A DNA stretch of 64,000 bases. Origin: Lineus longissimus. Lineage: Eukaryota > Nemertea > Pilidiophora > Heteronemertea > Lineidae. The first letter of the stretch is position 1; each line of letters starts with the position of its first letter. Below the pieces are notes generated by a model. The model saw nothing but the letters and a program-made list of their open reading frames with translations. It did no database searches and was not told where the DNA came from. Shown one piece after another: positions 23,201-32,684 of this stretch. The stretch lies in NCBI RefSeq assembly GCF_910592395.1, contig NC_088325.1, forward strand, positions 14,946,109-15,010,108, written 5' to 3'. A program made the position numbers and the translations under genes.

Positions 23201-25650
23201 ACATTTATTTGTTTGTGAAAAAAAGGACATTTACGAAAAAATATGTATGAGGGTAAAAAATACATTTTAGGACCAAATTTGTAGAAGTTAAATTTAGTGG
23301 CCGGCGCGCAAATCGTAAAAGGCGTGGTGGAGACCTAAGTGACAATTCTCCCCTTGAAAAAGCTTTGTTCAGTGTCTTGAAATTGTCTTCATCTTTTAAC
23401 TTGTCAGGTAATCATACGTGTATCCCATCATCTGGCGAACTCATTGCGCTATCAAATTTATCCAAAGAAGTGAAATCTCGCCGAAATTTTTATACGAGTC
23501 CTGTTTAGATTCTTATTGGCTGGGGGTTCCTGTAAAAATTGCTAAAGTTTCTTGTAATATTCCAGTTTAATGTTGAACCTGGTGTTAAACTGGATTAAAA
23601 TATTTCAACAAATTATAGGTCGCCGAATATTGTGACCCCAATCGAGAATGTTTTAAGCGTTCTGTTGGGATTTTTTATTTCAAAACCCCTAGGACGAAAT
23701 CTCTAAACAATTTTCACGATCAATTACATTAGTCGCACTAGTACCTGTGCGGGGAGATAATCTTGAGATAAGCTAACTACGGTTGTAATTTATTATAAAA
23801 CTTATGCACAGCAATCTAAAATATGTAAGGAAATTGTGGTTATTATAATTGGATCTTCGATCGGAAAAAAGTTGTTATGATGTTTTGAAGTTTTCCCGGC
23901 AACGTCAACCTACGCATTCTATATTTTAGTCCACATATTTCAATGTGTTTTTATACACTCCAAACTTGACAAAACAAATACTAAGTATCGCTCTTGTTAA
24001 GGTCTCTTAAAACGTTTTTGATAAGCTAAATTGATGCAGTAAACAGGTGTCGCCGTTTTAAAACCAAATTCATACTTCGACGCGCGACCATCGGCCTCTG
24101 CGTTTAGTATTGCTGATTTCCGCGCCGGTGTGTCATACCGCAGTGGTCGCCTTTGGTGTGATAATGAGTTTTCCCTGAGACCAGCAGAGAGGTGCCTGCG
24201 CTGAAAGGTTGACTACGAATTTATAATATTCAGCAGATAAAGCGTGACTCTTGGTCAAACGTGTCAGGTTTTTCTGTGTGTAACATGAAGTAGCTCCATT
24301 TTAGAATACTGCTTGATCGAGTACTATATTGTGGTGCTAATACATGCTGTCTGTGTTATTCAGCAGTCGTATACGCTATGGTGTTTATTTAAGAACACCG
24401 ACTGTCGGGTTGTCTCTGTGACATAAAGTGACATCATTTGATAGTTGTTCTGTGTTACGTAAATGCGCATGAAACCGCCCTATGCAATTAATGTCATCTT
24501 GAGAAAAACAGCTACTGGTTACGTGAATTAACATGTGTTTATATTAAAAAGCCCCGTATGTATCAACTACGTCCATTTGAGAAAAGTATTTAATAACACC
24601 GTCTGTATTATAATTTATACATTTTCTGTGCAACTTAAACAACCGTGCGTTTTTAAAACGCATAAATCCGCATGTATTTGGTTGGTCGTATATAAACGAA
24701 GCCGTATAGGTGTCAACGTGTTAAGCAATGGTTTTCGCTGCCTGACAATGTCCTTTCGTAATTTGTATGGATGACCCATCCGGAGAAAATCAATCGTTGT
24801 CTATACTGAACATTATGTACATGCCAATAATTTATGTAGAGTAATGCATGCTGACCATACTTTTATTGTTATGAACAGTGTGTGTTTGACCAGGGTTTTT
24901 TTTAGCATTTTGCTTGCACGTCAGATATTTTATCGATTCGAATATAATACCATCGTCTGTAGATGCGACAAAATCTTCTTAAATTAGCCTTAGGATATGT
25001 ATCATCATAAACATTATCAGTTTATATCGTATGACATGCAGCAGATGTCATCGACAAACACGTCGTCTTGGACGACAAACGGAGACATTACGTCAAGTTC
25101 GCTTACCTAACTTAGAAATAATTCAGTCACGCCCACTTTACATTGTAAAAAAATCGTGTAGTACATGTACATGTAAAAAAGTATGTAAAAAGAAAAAAAC
25201 ACTTCGTAATGATTTGTTGTTGACATAAATACGGTAAAGACGCTTGTTATCTCTGAATAAAAAAAAGCAAAACTGTGATTGGAATATCAAAAACTATCGT
25301 GCCTATTCATTTCTATAATATGCCTGCGAGCTCTCTCCAAGACGTTGTGCAATACTAGTACATGTTTAAACGAAACTTTACCCATATTACATACATCGTA
25401 TGTACTGTATATGCCCCTTAAATTGTTATATCAAAAATGTTATGTGAGTTCCACCAAGTTCCTATGTTTAACAGAAGCCCTAGACTGACAGTTAATAACT
25501 TGTAAATTGTGATTTATTTGTTAAAATGCGAAATAAAAGTTTGTTTTTGTTGATTTGAAATCAAGGCATGGTTCTGATTCTTTGGCATTGTTGGCATATA
25601 CATGTACATGTACTTCAAGCGAATCGTAGATGGCGAGTGCGTACCGATTG
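20249..25650. other. AT-rich gene desert
   Basis: About 5.4 kb with no reading frame I can support. It is richer in A+T than the flanks, with many TATATA and ATTA runs and several TACATGTA-type palindromes. Longer open frames here (for example 22770-23024 and 24535-24774) lack family resemblance and are expected by chance. Its start should include the 3' UTR of the secreted-protein gene, though no canonical AATAAA was identified close by. Confidence 0.5.
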
Positions 25651-25654
25651 ATAT

Positions 25655-25718
25655 CAGATGAGCTTGCCTTAGCAGACTCCTCGTATATCCTAATTGTGCA
25701 GCAAGATAGCTTACCTAT
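25655..25718 (-). pseudogene. TRIM pseudogene, C-terminal tail fragment
   Basis: On the minus strand this short piece reads TIRIYEESAK, matching the end of the intact TRIM gene at 28.4-30.7 kb (IIRVYEES, then stop). It is separated from the rest of the pseudogene by a LINE tail, and about 600 bases of coding sequence expected between them are missing. The stop codon has been lost by divergence. It is a non-functional relic. Confidence 0.6.
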
Positions 25719-25719
25719 T

Positions 25720-25822
25720 ATAGCTATGGAATGAGCTGCCAAATAGTGTTCGTGGCCAGAGTACCCTGGGTCGTTTTAAAACTGCACTAAAAACTCATAT
25801 TTTTAAGAAATTCTTTTGAATC

Positions 25823-25854
<32 letters not shown>

Positions 25855-26005
25855 CCACTTGCATGTTTTCTTTAGTAATGACTTTTATTCTATCATGTAT
25901 TAATGTTTTATTGTTTTATTATAAATTGTAAAGCGCTTGGAAGTTTTAAAAACGTTAAGCGCTATAAAAATGTTTTTAATAAAATAATTTTTAATAATAA
26001 TATTA
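25720..26005 (+). mobile_element. 5'-truncated non-LTR retrotransposon (LINE) 3' end
   Basis: At 25730 an open frame reads WNELPNSVRGQ, GRFKTALKTHIF and KKFF then stop. This is the C-terminal signature of the ORF2 reverse transcriptase of CR1/L2-type LINEs (consensus WNxLPxxIR...FKxxLKxxLF). It is followed by a 26-base poly-T tract and a 3' UTR with the paired GTAAAGCGCTTGG and AAGCGCTATAAAA blocks typical of these elements' 3' stem, then an (AAT)n-like tail. Only the last 90 or so coding bases remain, the usual result of incomplete reverse transcription. It sits inside the minus-strand TRIM pseudogene. The left edge is placed to within about 10 bases. Confidence 0.75.
25824..25849. repeat. 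Poly-T tract, 26 bases
   Basis: Homopolymer within the LINE 3' region, just after its stop codon. Confidence 0.9.
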
Positions 26006-26007
26006 GG

Positions 26008-26490
26008 GAAGGCCGCCATGTCGTACAGCGACTCAGGGTGCTCTTTGAAAGTATTTTGGAGAAGTCAGGAAACTTGTAGATGTCAAATCGTTCGATATCT
26101 TGCCATCTGTCGTTGTGTCTGCCACCGCATAAGAATTACTATCGATGACTGTAACATATGACACAAACCTGGCTGGATCGTCAACCTGAAGTTTCTTTTC
26201 AAAGAATAAACTCAAAGTGTCCAATGGCCTTCTCTTCATCACGTCCACGGCATCTATCAAGCTGTTGAGTTGGGAACAAACTTGACATGCCTGCCTCGCA
26301 TATTTCTATAGGGGTCCGAATACTTATCGATGTCTACCCTGTTCCTAATCCCGCGTTTGGACATTCCCTGTTTCAGAGACACCAGTCTCCGTTGGTCTCC
26401 GTGTCCGAGCAAGATACATAGATGACAGCACGGTTCGGAACGAGTTTTGCAGAACCTGTTGATCACTCACGAAATCTCACTCCTCCATAT
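26008..26490 (-). pseudogene. TRIM pseudogene, B-box 2 and C-terminal pieces with frameshifts
   Basis: Minus-strand frames resemble the intact TRIM gene nearby. At 26466-26400 is INRFCKTRSEPCCHLCILLGH, matching B-box 2 (INRYCGTCSQPCCNLC). One zinc ligand is lost (Cys to Arg in CKTR). It then jumps to FVPN (26275) and to SLFFEKKLQVDD, DSNSYAVAD and, after a frameshift, DIYKFPDF and LYDMAA, matching the C-terminal part of the intact protein. The coiled coil is deleted and the RING is not found. The frames shift at least twice. It ends against the LINE insertion at about 26008. A decayed tandem relative, in opposite orientation to the intact gene. Confidence 0.75.
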
Positions 26491-26900
26491 TTAATGTTTA
26501 AATCAAGTAATCTGCAAATCCTACACTCCCGTAATATTTCAACAGTAGCTGGTTTACCCTGTGCCCTAAGCATCATCACAGCAATCTAAACATTCCATAT
26601 TAATAAAAAAGTCAAAATGAACTACACACTACTTTCTTCAACTTTTACTAGTCGTATACCAATATTAAATTTTCCACAACTACCATTAGGCTAACAGCTT
26701 CCTTTATACGATTCGGCAGCGTAGCCGTAAGCCCTACTCAGAACTCTCACAATGAATCGATTAATGAAAGTTTCAGTGATATGTACATATTTTATGATGG
26801 CGGAATGGCGCCTTGAGCCACCTTCGAGGAACATAACAGAGCAAGCCTCTAGGGTGAGCCGCTGGTCTCACGAGACACCAAAGAAAGAAATGTCCATATT
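26491..26900. other. Spacer between the TRIM relic and the small candidate gene
   Basis: No gene or repeat recognised in these roughly 400 bases. Confidence 0.4.
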
Positions 26901-26917
26901 ATACATTTAATAACATC

Positions 26918-26923
26918 TTTATT
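26918..26923 (-). terminator. Canonical polyadenylation signal, minus strand
   Basis: AATAAA on the minus strand (TTTATT on the plus strand), 93 bases past the stop of the candidate small gene at 27016-27327. Its distance supports that reading frame being a true 3' coding end, though the hexamer is common by chance in AT-rich DNA. Confidence 0.4.
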
Positions 26924-27015
26924 TGCACATATCAATAATTTTTGTCAAGTGAATGTATATATAATAAAAAGCATACTCTACGATGATACACGGGTAGTAG
27001 ATCAATTCAGTTCAA

Positions 27016-27327
27016 CTAACGTAAATAGTTGATTCGACTACAAGGAACTTTCGCTTGGGTCGTGGCTCCAGCAAGCATACACTTGAGTTGACGGTTATTT
27101 GTTGAACAAAAATACTTAATGATGTAGTTGTTTTTGGTGTTACTTATATACCCAACCAGCTGCACCAGCGAGTGATTATGATTATCACACACACACTGGA
27201 GCCATCGACCTGTCGCGTCGGTTGCTTTAGCGGAAGACCGCTCTAGTTCAACATTCCTTGGAATGGAAAGACTAAGATCAGTGGGTCTCGCCGGCGTATC
27301 AACCATACGATTCACGTGAAAAAACAT
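27016..27327 (-). CDS. Candidate small gene or terminal exon, 103 aa, unknown function
   Basis: An open frame of 103 codons on the minus strand. The ATG sits in a favourable context (AGCACCATG), only 12 bases downstream of a strong acceptor-like tract ending TTGTTTTTTCAG. The intact TRIM gene has the same arrangement: acceptor, short leader, then ATG. A canonical AATAAA follows the stop by 93 bases. Codon usage is not markedly biased. The protein has six cysteines (GRWLQCVCDN, IIKYFCST, QLKCMLAG, KVPC), no signal peptide and no domain I recognise. It lies between the TRIM pseudogene and the intact TRIM gene. It could be a real lineage-specific gene or a chance frame. Confidence 0.4.
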   Translation of the reverse strand: MFFHVNRMVDTPARPTDLSLSIPRNVELERSSAKATDATGRWLQCVCDNHNHSLVQLVGYISNTKNNYIIKYFCSTNNRQLKCMLAGATTQAKVPCSRINYLR

Positions 27328-27916
27328 GGTGCTTCTCTACTGAAAAAACAACAGGGAAACAAGAAAGAATGGCTATGCAAGAGAAAAAGCTTTGCGGTAG
27401 TGACGTCGTGTCATCTGTGACCAGCGAAGTCCGCCCCCTGGTTTGCCTTTGTCAGAGTGACCTAGATTTTTATATTTGTATATGAGAACTAATTGAACCG
27501 ATCAGCTGTGTACTAACGCTAGCTATAGATTGGCCTGTTGCCCGTTCATATCCTGAATACCGGCAGTCAGCATATACACGCTATAGGCATGATAGACCTA
27601 ATATATTAATAGCACTTGTGGGCCGATACCATAGTGTGATCTGTGTGATGGTGCAGTGAGGTCCCGGAGCATGGTGAACTGGCACAGGACTACTGGGCCG
27701 TTGATGATGAACCAATCGGGGACCGGGGATTTGCACCTTCAGCATCAATAAGCAGTCCAGACGATTGATTCGACAACACCAACTGTCGTCGGTATGGACA
27801 AATCAGCGAAAGTGTCAGCGGTGAGTTCTTTAGCACTTGCATTTGAATTGAATTGTCATTAAAGAAGTTAGAAAAAAACCCGCCCGACCACCAAACGACC
27901 AACTGCACTTGAAACA
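27328..27916. other. Intergenic spacer, nothing recognised
   Basis: No supported gene. If the candidate small gene is real, its 5' non-coding exon would lie here upstream of the acceptor near 27341. A minus-strand open frame at 27690-27926 has no support. Confidence 0.35.
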
Positions 27917-28145
27917 TGATAGACACCCAAGCGACTTGTCACACTTGACTGCACAAACAACAAGTTCATTGTCGTGACAGGTCACAGGGACGCTCTCGTG
28001 AAAAGAAAAATTAAAAAATGTACCTCGAGCGGGTTCGAACTCGGACCTGAGCCACTTGATCCTTGCTGTCTTACTTACTGTACAACGGTAGCGCCACTGC
28101 GACCTGCTGGTGGTATATCATATCTGAGGGCGTTTGAAACATGGC
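27917..28145 (-). mobile_element. tRNA-related SINE-like repeat, copy 1
   Basis: The reverse complement of this interval matches 38301-38570 along nearly its whole length. Shared blocks include GCCATGTTT...GCCCTCAGATATGAT, CCAGCAGG-CGCAGTGGCGCTACCG, AGTTCGAACCC, CACGAGAGC, GTGACCTGTC and GGTGTCTATCA. It carries a Pol III B-box-like GTTCGAAC at 28031-28044 but lacks about 45 bases that hold the A box in the other copy. Two dispersed, inverted copies about 10 kb apart with internal promoter boxes fit a tRNA-derived SINE. Confidence 0.7.
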
Positions 28146-28392
28146 TGATCGGTCGTTCGTGTTTTCTAACTTGGCTGATAGTAATTTTATGCATGTATGT
28201 CAGCTTTAACCTGCAGTAGGTGTTGCAGCAGTCCTTGCTAATAAATCGGATACCTTCCAGTCAGAATCCAGTGGATGAGGTCGCTTTCTAAGCAGAAGGA
28301 CCCAATCTGCTTCAATGATATATATCTTGTAGGCGATCTGAAGTTCCAAATCATACATGTATCTTTCTTTTCTTCAGGGACCAACCCAAACG
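28146..28392 (+). promoter_or_regulatory. Upstream of the TRIM gene: probable 5' intron and acceptor
   Basis: A pyrimidine tract followed by CAG (TTTCTTTTCTTCAG, ending about 28377) precedes the TRIM start codon by 15 bases, so the coding exon is probably entered by splicing from an upstream 5' UTR exon. That exon and the promoter were not identified. Confidence 0.55.
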
Positions 28393-30693
28393 ATGGCATC
28401 CAACAGCAAGGCGATTGGTATGCCTGCTCTTTCTTGCCTCCTTTGCAAGGGGACACCGAATGACTTGGAAGTCGCACAATGCCAGCACGCCGTCTGTAAA
28501 AACTGCCTGTCTACACACAACCAGAGACTTGGTCAGGATAAAGAGAGCTTCCCATGTCCACTGTGTCGGGTAGATTCTTTATTTGCTGGCAATGTTGCCA
28601 TTCTGATAACGGACAGTGATGGTCTTGTCTCGGTTGCTGATACGAGCCAGTTCGCACATGGTTCACGCTCAGGTGATGGTCTTGTATCCGTGGTAGATGG
28701 AAGCCAAGTTGCACACGCTTCAAGTTCGAGCGATGGTCTTGTCTCGGTTACAAGCCAAGTTGCACACGCTTCAAGTTCGAGCGATGGTCTTGTCTCGGTT
28801 ACAAGCCAAGTTGCCCACGCTTCAAGTTCGAGCGATGGTCTTGTCTCGGTTACAAGCCAAGTTGCCCACGCTTCAAGTTCGAGCGATGGTCTTGTCTCAG
28901 TTGCTGATGCAAGCCAAATTGCACATGGTTCAAGCTCAAATGATGTTCTCGTCTCTGTTGAGAATTCTAAAAGTCATGAAGTACAGGACTTTCCTTTGAA
29001 GTTGGACAACGAACAAGAAGCTCTGGTAGAGGGCCTGACCGCCATTTGTACAAGTTGTCGGTATACTAAGAATATACAGGCTATAGCGGAGAGTCTCTGC
29101 GAGGAGTGTGGCTCGTTGTACCTTTGTCGCGATTGCGCAAATGTCCACAATAGGAATAGATCAACGGCTAACCATGTTGTGATTTCACTGAAAAGGATGG
29201 ATGAAGGTTGCTGTAGTACACACATGGAGGTAATCAATAGATACTGTGGTACATGTTCCCAACCGTGTTGTAACCTGTGTGTCCTGCTTGATCATGGAGA
29301 TCACAAGATCAGGGGTATCGGTGAGGTGTTCTACGGGCTGGTCGATGATCTCAACCATGTGGCTCTTGAACAAGAGAGGCGGGCAAAGGACTTGAGAAAT
29401 TTCGAAGGCCAGTTGAACTCCATAAAGTCTTCAAAGGTGGCGGAGAGAAGGCGTATTCTTGCGCAAGAGATTGATGATCATGCTCAGGTCTGTATTGCAC
29501 AGATAACTAAACAGAGGGACGCCCTGAAGGATCGGGTGGAAGACGGCTACAAGGTGCTTAACAAGGTCACGGAATGTCTGAATAAGATCCCAACGCTGGT
29601 TTTATTGGATGAGACTGTGGACAAGGCTAAAGTTGTGCTGACAGAAGTAGAGCCTCACCCGAATGATATTGAAAAGCTGACTAGTATAAGAAACGAATTT
29701 ATGAACTGGGGGTTAAAAGATGAGGTGGATTCGGAAAGTTACCTGGAGATCTATCAACAACTTTTTAACAATCCTTTTCATTTCGTCCCGACTCTTCCAA
29801 ATTTCAATATTGGGGCTTTGGAAGCGATGGAAATGTCCTCAAACTACAGGGATATCAACCTCTGCAAACTGATCTATGAAAGGAAACTCGCGGCAGACGA
29901 CGCTTCGGAAGTCATCCCGTGCGTTGCTAACCTCGGTAACGGTTACTACGCTGCTGCTCATCCGACCTTGGAGGGAACACCATCTGATGGCATAGATATC
30001 TGCAAAGTTCCTGGGGAATTCCTGCACTGCTTCCATGAATGTCCCGTGTATGACATGGCTGCCACACCCGAAGGTCATCTTGCTGTCCTGACAACCGGGA
30101 GTGCACAAGAAGCAAGCTGCGCGCACCTGGTGAATCCGGTCGAAGGGAATACTATCGGATCTACGAGTGACTTCCCAATTCGCCACGCGTTGTCGTTTGA
30201 TGTGAACTTCTATCATCAATATGTGATTCTTAGCAATGATGGCGGGAGACGAATAACCATCTGCAACAAAGATGGGACGCTTGATCAGTCGCACAAAATC
30301 GATGAATCTCATGGCGTCAAAGATAGCAGCCGGATTGTCTGCAGTCGGAAGTACATCTACGTCCTCGGGCGGAAGCGTTTCGTAATATTCGATTGCAAGA
30401 GCAAAGAGCTTGGCCTTGTGCTTGTCGCGACGAGTGAAAATGAATTTACTACTCTCACTCTGACGGATATTTCTGTTACCGACTTCGATGAGATCACGGT
30501 GTGCTACGAGGGTGGCACAGATAATCATTTCTGGTTTGGAAGATGCGTACTCCACAAGGGCAGCTTGTCCGGGTGGAATATTCGAGAGATGAGCGGGCAA
30601 GCGAGGAGGACGAGGCTGTCCAGGAACCATGACTACATGGTGACGTCACAAGAAGGGTCGATCATTAGAGTGTATGAAGAGTCGACTACTTGA
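28393..30693 (+). CDS. TRIM-family RING/B-box protein, single coding exon, 766 aa
   Basis: Probable RING-type E3 ubiquitin ligase of the tripartite-motif family, intronless in its coding part. Start at 28393 is chosen because the earlier in-frame ATG (28357) lies before a splice acceptor. RING: C15-x2-C18-x11-C30-x-H32-x2-C35-x2-C38-x16-C55-x2-C58 (C3HC4). Residues about 75-190 form a Ser-rich linker of repeats, including near-identical 17-residue units (VAHASSSSDGLVSVTSQ) at 106-173. B-box 1 starts at C219. B-box 2 is C274-x2-H277-x7-C285-x2-C288-x4-C293-x2-C296-x4-H301-x2-H304. A predicted coiled coil rich in Glu/Lys/Arg covers about 310-430. The last 300 residues show no SPRY motif; alternating hydrophobic strands suggest a degenerate propeller, as in TRIM56/NHL-type relatives (inference). 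ATTAAA at 30747-30752 may be the polyadenylation signal. Relatives act in innate immunity or RNA regulation. Confidence 0.88.
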   Translation: MASNSKAIGMPALSCLLCKGTPNDLEVAQCQHAVCKNCLSTHNQRLGQDKESFPCPLCRVDSLFAGNVAILITDSDGLVSVADTSQFAHGSRSGDGLVSVVDGSQVAHASSSSDGLVSVTSQVAHASSSSDGLVSVTSQVAHASSSSDGLVSVTSQVAHASSSSDGLVSVADASQIAHGSSSNDVLVSVENSKSHEVQDFPLKLDNEQEALVEGLTAICTSCRYTKNIQAIAESLCEECGSLYLCRDCANVHNRNRSTANHVVISLKRMDEGCCSTHMEVINRYCGTCSQPCCNLCVLLDHGDHKIRGIGEVFYGLVDDLNHVALEQERRAKDLRNFEGQLNSIKSSKVAERRRILAQEIDDHAQVCIAQITKQRDALKDRVEDGYKVLNKVTECLNKIPTLVLLDETVDKAKVVLTEVEPHPNDIEKLTSIRNEFMNWGLKDEVDSESYLEIYQQLFNNPFHFVPTLPNFNIGALEAMEMSSNYRDINLCKLIYERKLAADDASEVIPCVANLGNGYYAAAHPTLEGTPSDGIDICKVPGEFLHCFHECPVYDMAATPEGHLAVLTTGSAQEASCAHLVNPVEGNTIGSTSDFPIRHALSFDVNFYHQYVILSNDGGRRITICNKDGTLDQSHKIDESHGVKDSSRIVCSRKYIYVLGRKRFVIFDCKSKELGLVLVATSENEFTTLTLTDISVTDFDEITVCYEGGTDNHFWFGRCVLHKGSLSGWNIREMSGQARRTRLSRNHDYMVTSQEGSIIRVYEESTT
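28614..28980 (+). repeat. 51 bp in-frame tandem repeat inside the TRIM gene
   Basis: Units of exactly 51 bp begin at 28708, 28759, 28810 and 28861. Units 1 and 2 share GCACACGCT and units 3 and 4 share GCCCACGCT; otherwise they are almost identical. Flanking older units (28614-28707 and 28912-28980) are diverged and about 9 bases longer, with Ala-Asp or Val-Asp in place of the deletion. The pattern indicates recent, stepwise, frame-preserving expansion. Confidence 0.95.
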
Positions 30694-31762
30694 GCAAAAA
30701 CGAGAGAAAAACTGTTTGCTTTTTCTTGTCTGAACATACATTATGAATTAAAGAATCCAATGACGCATCACTGTATGAGTGCCTGTGGTGCATCTTCGTC
30801 TTCCTTGACTCAGACGGAGAACCACTTTCAATTCCGCAAGTCGACCATCTTTTGCTTCTTAAAGGCACAGGCAAGGGCCCTGAGCCCCGTGCAACTTTCT
30901 CCCATATTTCAAATCGTGCATGCATTAATCATGTTTGTTAATATCTTATGTTATTCATATTAAAATATCTTAGCCTTTTACTATGTCTTGAGAAATCAAA
31001 TGAATTGCATTTCATTTCATTAGTCGAATCGATTTTTACTTACTCACCTGCTGTGGCTCAGGACTGGGACCCGTTGGCCTTTGATGCTAGACAACTTCAG
31101 ACTCATACGCCGCGTTACTACGTTTTAATAATTGAGACTGCCACCATTTTGGGTCAGCCACGCCTCGATTCATGAAGTAGATCACAGGTCCGTGAAGATA
31201 TCGATCATAGCGATCGATCAGCAGAGGGAATATCCTTCGATCTCGGAGAACGGCATCAACTGAGGTCTGGCCTACTCAGCACTGACATAAATCTCTTTAT
31301 GCCAGAGATGGCTGGCAAAAATTACGATCTGATAACATTAATAGCTCATCTGCATAACAAACAAGACATCCTGAGTCTTCAAACTCTGCATGTACATCCT
31401 AACCTGTCTATCTTGTCACAACCGCCAAGACACGGGACTGAAGACAATACGGTTGTTTCGCCCGGTAAGGCGGCGCCTAGGAGAATGATGTTAAACTAAA
31501 CGGTTGATAAGCAGCAAGTGGAGTCTTTCTCGGTGGCAGTATTTTTCATCGTTGCAATACAATACACTCATATATCGTTGTGCGTTGTGGTTTGACCTTT
31601 GTGAGCATCAGTGATAAATAGGGCCTACTTGATTTTGCACCGATTTCGAAAGAGCAGCTCATCGTGTTATTTGTCGAGGAGAGTTGGTATGCAAGCTTGC
31701 TTCTGTCGATTCCTCGGCACATATGATATGTAGGCCATCATGACATGACCAACATGACCTAC
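30694..31762. other. Intergenic, downstream of TRIM; no gene recognised
   Basis: Holds the TRIM 3' UTR at its start. Short open frames here show no features of coding exons. Confidence 0.4.
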
Positions 31763-32168
31763 GGGTGAGACTTGGACTAAAAATACGAGTTGTTTGTTGT
31801 AGCGACTGGAATGGTATGTTAGTGCAGGATGTCCCCTATCACCTAAAGCCAACCACGACCCCTATCGATCCCGTTTTTTCCAGCCATTGTCACTTTAAAA
31901 CAAACAAATAGGGAAATTTGGAAGGATTTCGGGTGAGGCTGGGACTAAAAATGCGAGTTGTTTGTTGTAGCGACTGGAATGGCATGTTAGTGCAGGATGT
32001 CCCCTATCACCTTAAATCAACCACGACCCCTATCGATCCCGTTTTTTCCAGCCATTGTCATTTTAAAACAAACAAATAGGGCAAATTTGGAAGGATTTCG
32101 GGTGAGGCTGGGACTAAAAATGCGAGTTGTTTGTTGTAGCGACTGAAATGGCATGTAAGTGCAGGATG
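31763..32168. repeat. 168-169 bp tandem repeat, about 2.4 copies
   Basis: Units start GGGTGAG at 31763, 31931 and 32100; the third stops after about 69 bases. They share GACTAAAAATRCGAGTTG, TGTCCCCTATCACCT and ATCGATCCCGTTTTTTCCAG and differ at only a few positions. A young minisatellite-like array with no coding content. Confidence 0.92.
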
Positions 32169-32560
32169 CTAACTCTTCCAATTATCCATAATGCGTCTGT
32201 TTGTATGGGATCCGTTTATCTTGAGAAACCTCACAACGGTTTTCACAAAGACGAGAACACTTCCTTTTTATTGCTCAACTCAGGAGTCATTTCCTTCAGG
32301 TGATGTCATCAATTATCTATGTTTTGCACTTCAAGGGTTTCCGTCAGTTTAAGCAGACAGGAAACCCAAATACATCTACATGTGTTGCCATACTGTAGCT
32401 ATAGGGAGACCATATGCAGAAGCTGAGCAAACCTAAGTATTGAGTGGCATGATGTTGACAATATGCTTATATGTACGATCTCCCTGCAACTTAGAGGATG
32501 CTATAGGCAAAACCTAGGTGGGCCAGATTATAATACAACATGAAATCGACAATAAGCTTA

Positions 32561-32684
32561 TACAGTGAAACCTCATTTAGTGGATAACTCTGTCATTTTT
32601 AGACAATTTGACTTAATCAGGACACCTCCACAGGAAAGGCAGTTATCTGTCCAAGGGTGTCCTTATTAGAGATGTTCTATTGTA
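32561..32684. mobile_element. Small Tigger-like MITE
   Basis: About 120 bases flanked by TA. The left end CAGTGAAACCTCATTTAG and the reverse complement of the right end (CAATAGAACATCTCTAATAA) form imperfect terminal inverted repeats. The interior has the AGGACACCTCC and GTCCTTATTAGAGA blocks widespread in Tc/mariner-Tigger non-autonomous elements of marine invertebrates. No transposase. Confidence 0.6.

Noticed and set aside
28357-28392. Earlier in-frame ATG of the TRIM frame (MYLSFLQGPTQT)
   Set aside because: These codons run through a pyrimidine-rich splice acceptor ending CAG at about 28377, so they are most likely intronic.
29839-30630. 263-codon open frame on the minus strand
   Set aside because: It lies antisense to the C-terminal part of the TRIM gene, which has B-box and RING evidence. 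No splice, start or family support on the minus strand.
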